The notes under the pieces were generated by a model that saw nothing but the letters and a program-made list of their open reading frames with translations, did no database searches and had not been told where the DNA came from. Below, in pieces: positions 5,249-5,986 of a DNA stretch of 5,986 nt. The stretch comes from Candidatus Hydrogenedentota bacterium. GTDB lineage: Bacteria > Hydrogenedentota > Hydrogenedentia > Hydrogenedentales > SLHB01. The first letter of the stretch is position 1. Every line of letters begins with the position of its first letter. The position numbers were made by a program, and so were the translations under genes. The stretch is from assembly GCA_022706165.1 (NCBI GenBank), contig JAKJDA010000183.1, positions 296 to 6,281 of the forward strand, written 5' to 3'.

Positions 5249-5986
5249 TTATCCCCGAAGTTGGCCGGAACCGCGCACGATGTATTTCAAGGTGGTCAGT
5301 TCCTTGAGCGCCATCGGCCCGCGGCAATGCAGCTTGTTGGTGCTGATGCCGATCTCGGCGCCCAGTCCAAACTCGAAGCCGTCGGTGAAGCGCGTCGACG
5401 CGTTCACGTACACGGCCGCGCTGTCCACCGCATCGAGAAAGCGTTCCGCCGCCGCGTAGCTTTCCGTGACGATGGCGTCGGAATGGCGCGATCCGTAGTG
5501 ATTGATGTGACGGATCGCCTCCTCGAGAGAGCCGACGATCTTGATGGAGAGAATCTTGTCCAGATATTCCGTGCGCCAATCCTCTTCGATGGCGGGCGTG
5601 CAGTCGATGAGGCTTCGCGTGCGCTCGCAACCGCGCAGTTCGCAGCCGCCGTCCTGCAACGCCGCCGCCATGCGCGGCAACGACAACGGCGCGATGGCCG
5701 CATGCACCAACAAGGTTTCCATGGCGTTGCACGTGCCCGGACGTTGGAGCTTCGCGTTGACGCATATTTTTTCGGCCATGTCCACGTCGGCGTCATCGTG
5801 AATGTACGTGTGGCACACGCCGTCGAGATGCGCGACGACCGGAATGCGCGACTCCTCATAGATTCGCGCGACAAGACCTTTGCCGCCGCGCGGCACGATG
5901 ACGTCGATGGTGTTATTGAGGCCGCTTAACATCATGCCGACGGCCGCGCGATCCTGCGTCGGCACGATCTGGATCGCGTCACGCGG
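5249..5986 (-). CDS. proA: Gamma-glutamyl phosphate reductase, C-terminal part (5' end beyond right edge)
   Basis: ProA reduces gamma-glutamyl phosphate to glutamate-5-semialdehyde with NADPH, the second step of proline synthesis in the cytoplasm. The window holds the last 245 residues of a family that is usually about 415-420 long. The frame is open to the right edge and begins [17 protein letters not shown], so the GTG at 5965 is an internal valine and not a start. Family signatures are the [16 protein letters not shown] stretch, the [15 protein letters not shown] stretch, the catalytic-cysteine segment [12 protein letters not shown] (Cys codon at 5729-5731) and the C-terminal [20 protein letters not shown] block before the terminal [10 protein letters not shown]. 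No frameshift or missing key residue is visible. nadD starts 4 nt after the stop, which argues for one transcript. In many bacteria proB lies next to proA, so proB may lie beyond the right edge; that is not visible here. Confidence 0.97.
   Translation of the reverse strand, partial: PRDAIQIVPTQDRAAVGMMLSGLNNTIDVIVPRGGKGLVARIYEESRIPVVAHLDGVCHTYIHDDADVDMAEKICVNAKLQRPGTCNAMETLLVHAAIAPLSLPRMAAALQDGGCELRGCERTRSLIDCTPAIEEDWRTEYLDKILSIKIVGSLEEAIRHINHYGSRHSDAIVTESYAAAERFLDAVDSAAVYVNASTRFTDGFEFGLGAEIGISTNKLHCRGPMALKELTTLKYIVRGSGQLRG

Noticed and set aside
5261..5929. Plus-strand open frame of 222 codons opposite proA
   Set aside because: Shadow of proA; no motif and no plausible ribosome binding site.

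Overview
All supported genes in this window lie on the minus strand, so they read from right to left. In transcription order they are: the C-terminal part of proA (cut by the right edge), nadD, yqeK, a 68-bp palindromic intergenic element, queG, a large multi-spanning membrane protein with carbohydrate-binding-like modules at its C-terminus, a doubtful 45-codon single-membrane-segment ORF, and the first 58 codons of a secreted protein cut by the left edge. I found no rRNA, tRNA, CRISPR array, transposase or phage gene.

The right half (about 3046-5986) is conserved housekeeping. proA, nadD and yqeK are packed tightly: a 4-nt gap after proA, then a 14-nt overlap between nadD and yqeK. This looks like one operon covering proline synthesis, NAD synthesis and dinucleoside-polyphosphate turnover. 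queG, the last step of queuosine synthesis, follows after a 92-nt spacer holding the palindromic element and a good ribosome binding site of its own. Hand-counted 60-base samples in this half range from about 52 to 77% G+C.

The left half (1-2961) looks like accessory cell-envelope content. The 865-residue protein has about 12 membrane segments of a DUF6056-like, GT-C-like type, with DDY, GR, WWTGAVTY, HE and APGNWSR motifs. A soluble tail follows with two CenC-like beta-sandwich modules. The next clear gene downstream starts with a signal peptide and then the same kind of module (PSFEEGTGGW). The shared module suggests that the two products act on or bind the same surface glycan, but that is inference. 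Three 60-base samples here gave about 48-62% G+C, perhaps somewhat lower than the right half.

Organism: a bacterium of moderately high G+C, with queuosine synthesis, YqeK and secreted or membrane proteins with CenC modules. This would suit an environmental lineage such as Hydrogenedentota, the PVC group or a deltaproteobacterium-like group. The window cannot settle the phylum. I do not see a clearly new system; the best candidates for novelty are the membrane-enzyme/CenC fusion with its neighbours and the nested palindrome between yqeK and queG.
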